Of a DNA stretch of 64,000 nucleotides, positions 63,917-64,000 are shown piece by piece. Position 1 is the stretch's first letter, and each line of letters begins with the position of its first letter. The DNA comes from Polaromonas sp. OV174. GTDB taxonomy: Bacteria > Pseudomonadota > Gammaproteobacteria > Burkholderiales > Burkholderiaceae_C. Below the pieces are notes generated by a model. That model did not search any database and was not told the origin of the DNA. It saw nothing but the letters and a program-made list of their open reading frames with translations. Where the stretch lies: assembly GCF_900112285.1 (NCBI RefSeq), contig NZ_FOKZ01000015.1, positions 49,877 through 113,876 of the forward strand, written 5' to 3'. The position numbers were made by a program, and so were the translations under genes.

Positions 63917-64000
63917 GTGCGCCCAGCATGGGCGCACACCTGCGGGTGCAAGTCCCGCCAGGAGCTGGTCACAGTGAATGAAGTGAAGCGCAACTGCGTG
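63917..64000 (+). mobile_element. 5' end of a group II intron, cut off by the window
   Basis: The sequence starts GTGCGCCC, matching the GUGYG 5' consensus of group II introns. The first 20 bases form a perfect small hairpin (GCGCCCA with TGGGCGC). The segment GCGGGTGCAAGTCCCGCC is the usual domain I hairpin with GGTGCAAGTCC. Position immediately behind a Rho-independent terminator is the insertion habit of bacterial class C introns. The reverse transcriptase gene would lie beyond the window. Confidence 0.75.

Overview
The window reads as a continuous, gene-dense stretch of a betaproteobacterial chromosome. Several signs point to Burkholderiales, most likely Comamonadaceae near Rhodoferax or Polaromonas: high GC with GC-rich third positions, the ilvIHC-pssA-leuA order, two tandem leuA isozymes, a sigma factor/DUF3619/DUF3106/RDD module, and many copies of two short dispersed repeats of a kind seen in that family. 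The genus is inference. I see no prophage, CRISPR array, insertion sequence or rRNA. The one mobile element is the first 84 bases of what looks like a group II intron at the right edge.

Layout. 1-7.2 kb: end of a methyltransferase gene, rnhA, an RND efflux pair, and a MoaD/ThiS-like small protein paired with a BNR-repeat beta-propeller. 7.2-10.5 kb (minus): molybdenum cofactor genes moaA-mobA-moeA. 10.7-13 kb (minus): a short-chain dehydrogenase and an aldehyde dehydrogenase. 13.2-16.5 kb: a proton-pumping pyrophosphatase with an OmpA-like tail, divergent from soluble ppa. 16.7-20.8 kb (minus): P1 peptidase, Cys-rich copper-binding protein, and an overlapping lipase and wax ester synthase pair. 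21-29.2 kb: small hypotheticals, a FemAB/GNAT-like protein, nadE-glnB, a LOG protein, dgkA, and the RDD/DUF3106/DUF3619/sigma operon. 29.5-37.5 kb: branched-chain amino acid genes ilvI-ilvH-ilvC, pssA, then leuA and a second leuA. A short Leu-rich leader peptide and a terminator precede the first leuA and look like classical attenuation. 37.7-43.5 kb: a penicillin-binding protein, an IclR regulator, the N-degron transferases aat-bpt, upp, and a HerA-like ATPase. 43.6-51.3 kb: a long housekeeping run yebC-purD-acyltransferase-hemF-nadD-rsfS-rlmH-maf-rng. 51.3-59 kb: a lipopolysaccharide core and export locus with four glycosyltransferases, a deacetylase, MsbA and an O-antigen ligase. 59-62 kb: tolB-pal-cpoB. 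The window closes with a YeeE/YedE transporter, tcdA, tRNA-Lys(UUU), its terminator and the intron edge.

The most unusual property is the repeat load. A family built on a 17-nt imperfect palindrome (GCTAT-N8-TAGC) plus a GC-rich tail occurs at about twelve sites, and several lie in frame inside conserved genes (moeA, nadE, nadD, the GNAT-like gene). A second family centred on a CCCCC-GAGGGGG hairpin sits directly after stop codons, always in the same orientation relative to the upstream gene, and once inside a gene. Other points worth attention are the leu attenuator, the pyrophosphatase-OmpA fusion, the ubiquitin-like/beta-propeller pair, the sigma-factor module, the Lys/Ala-rich tail on RsfS, and the intron inserted directly behind a terminator.
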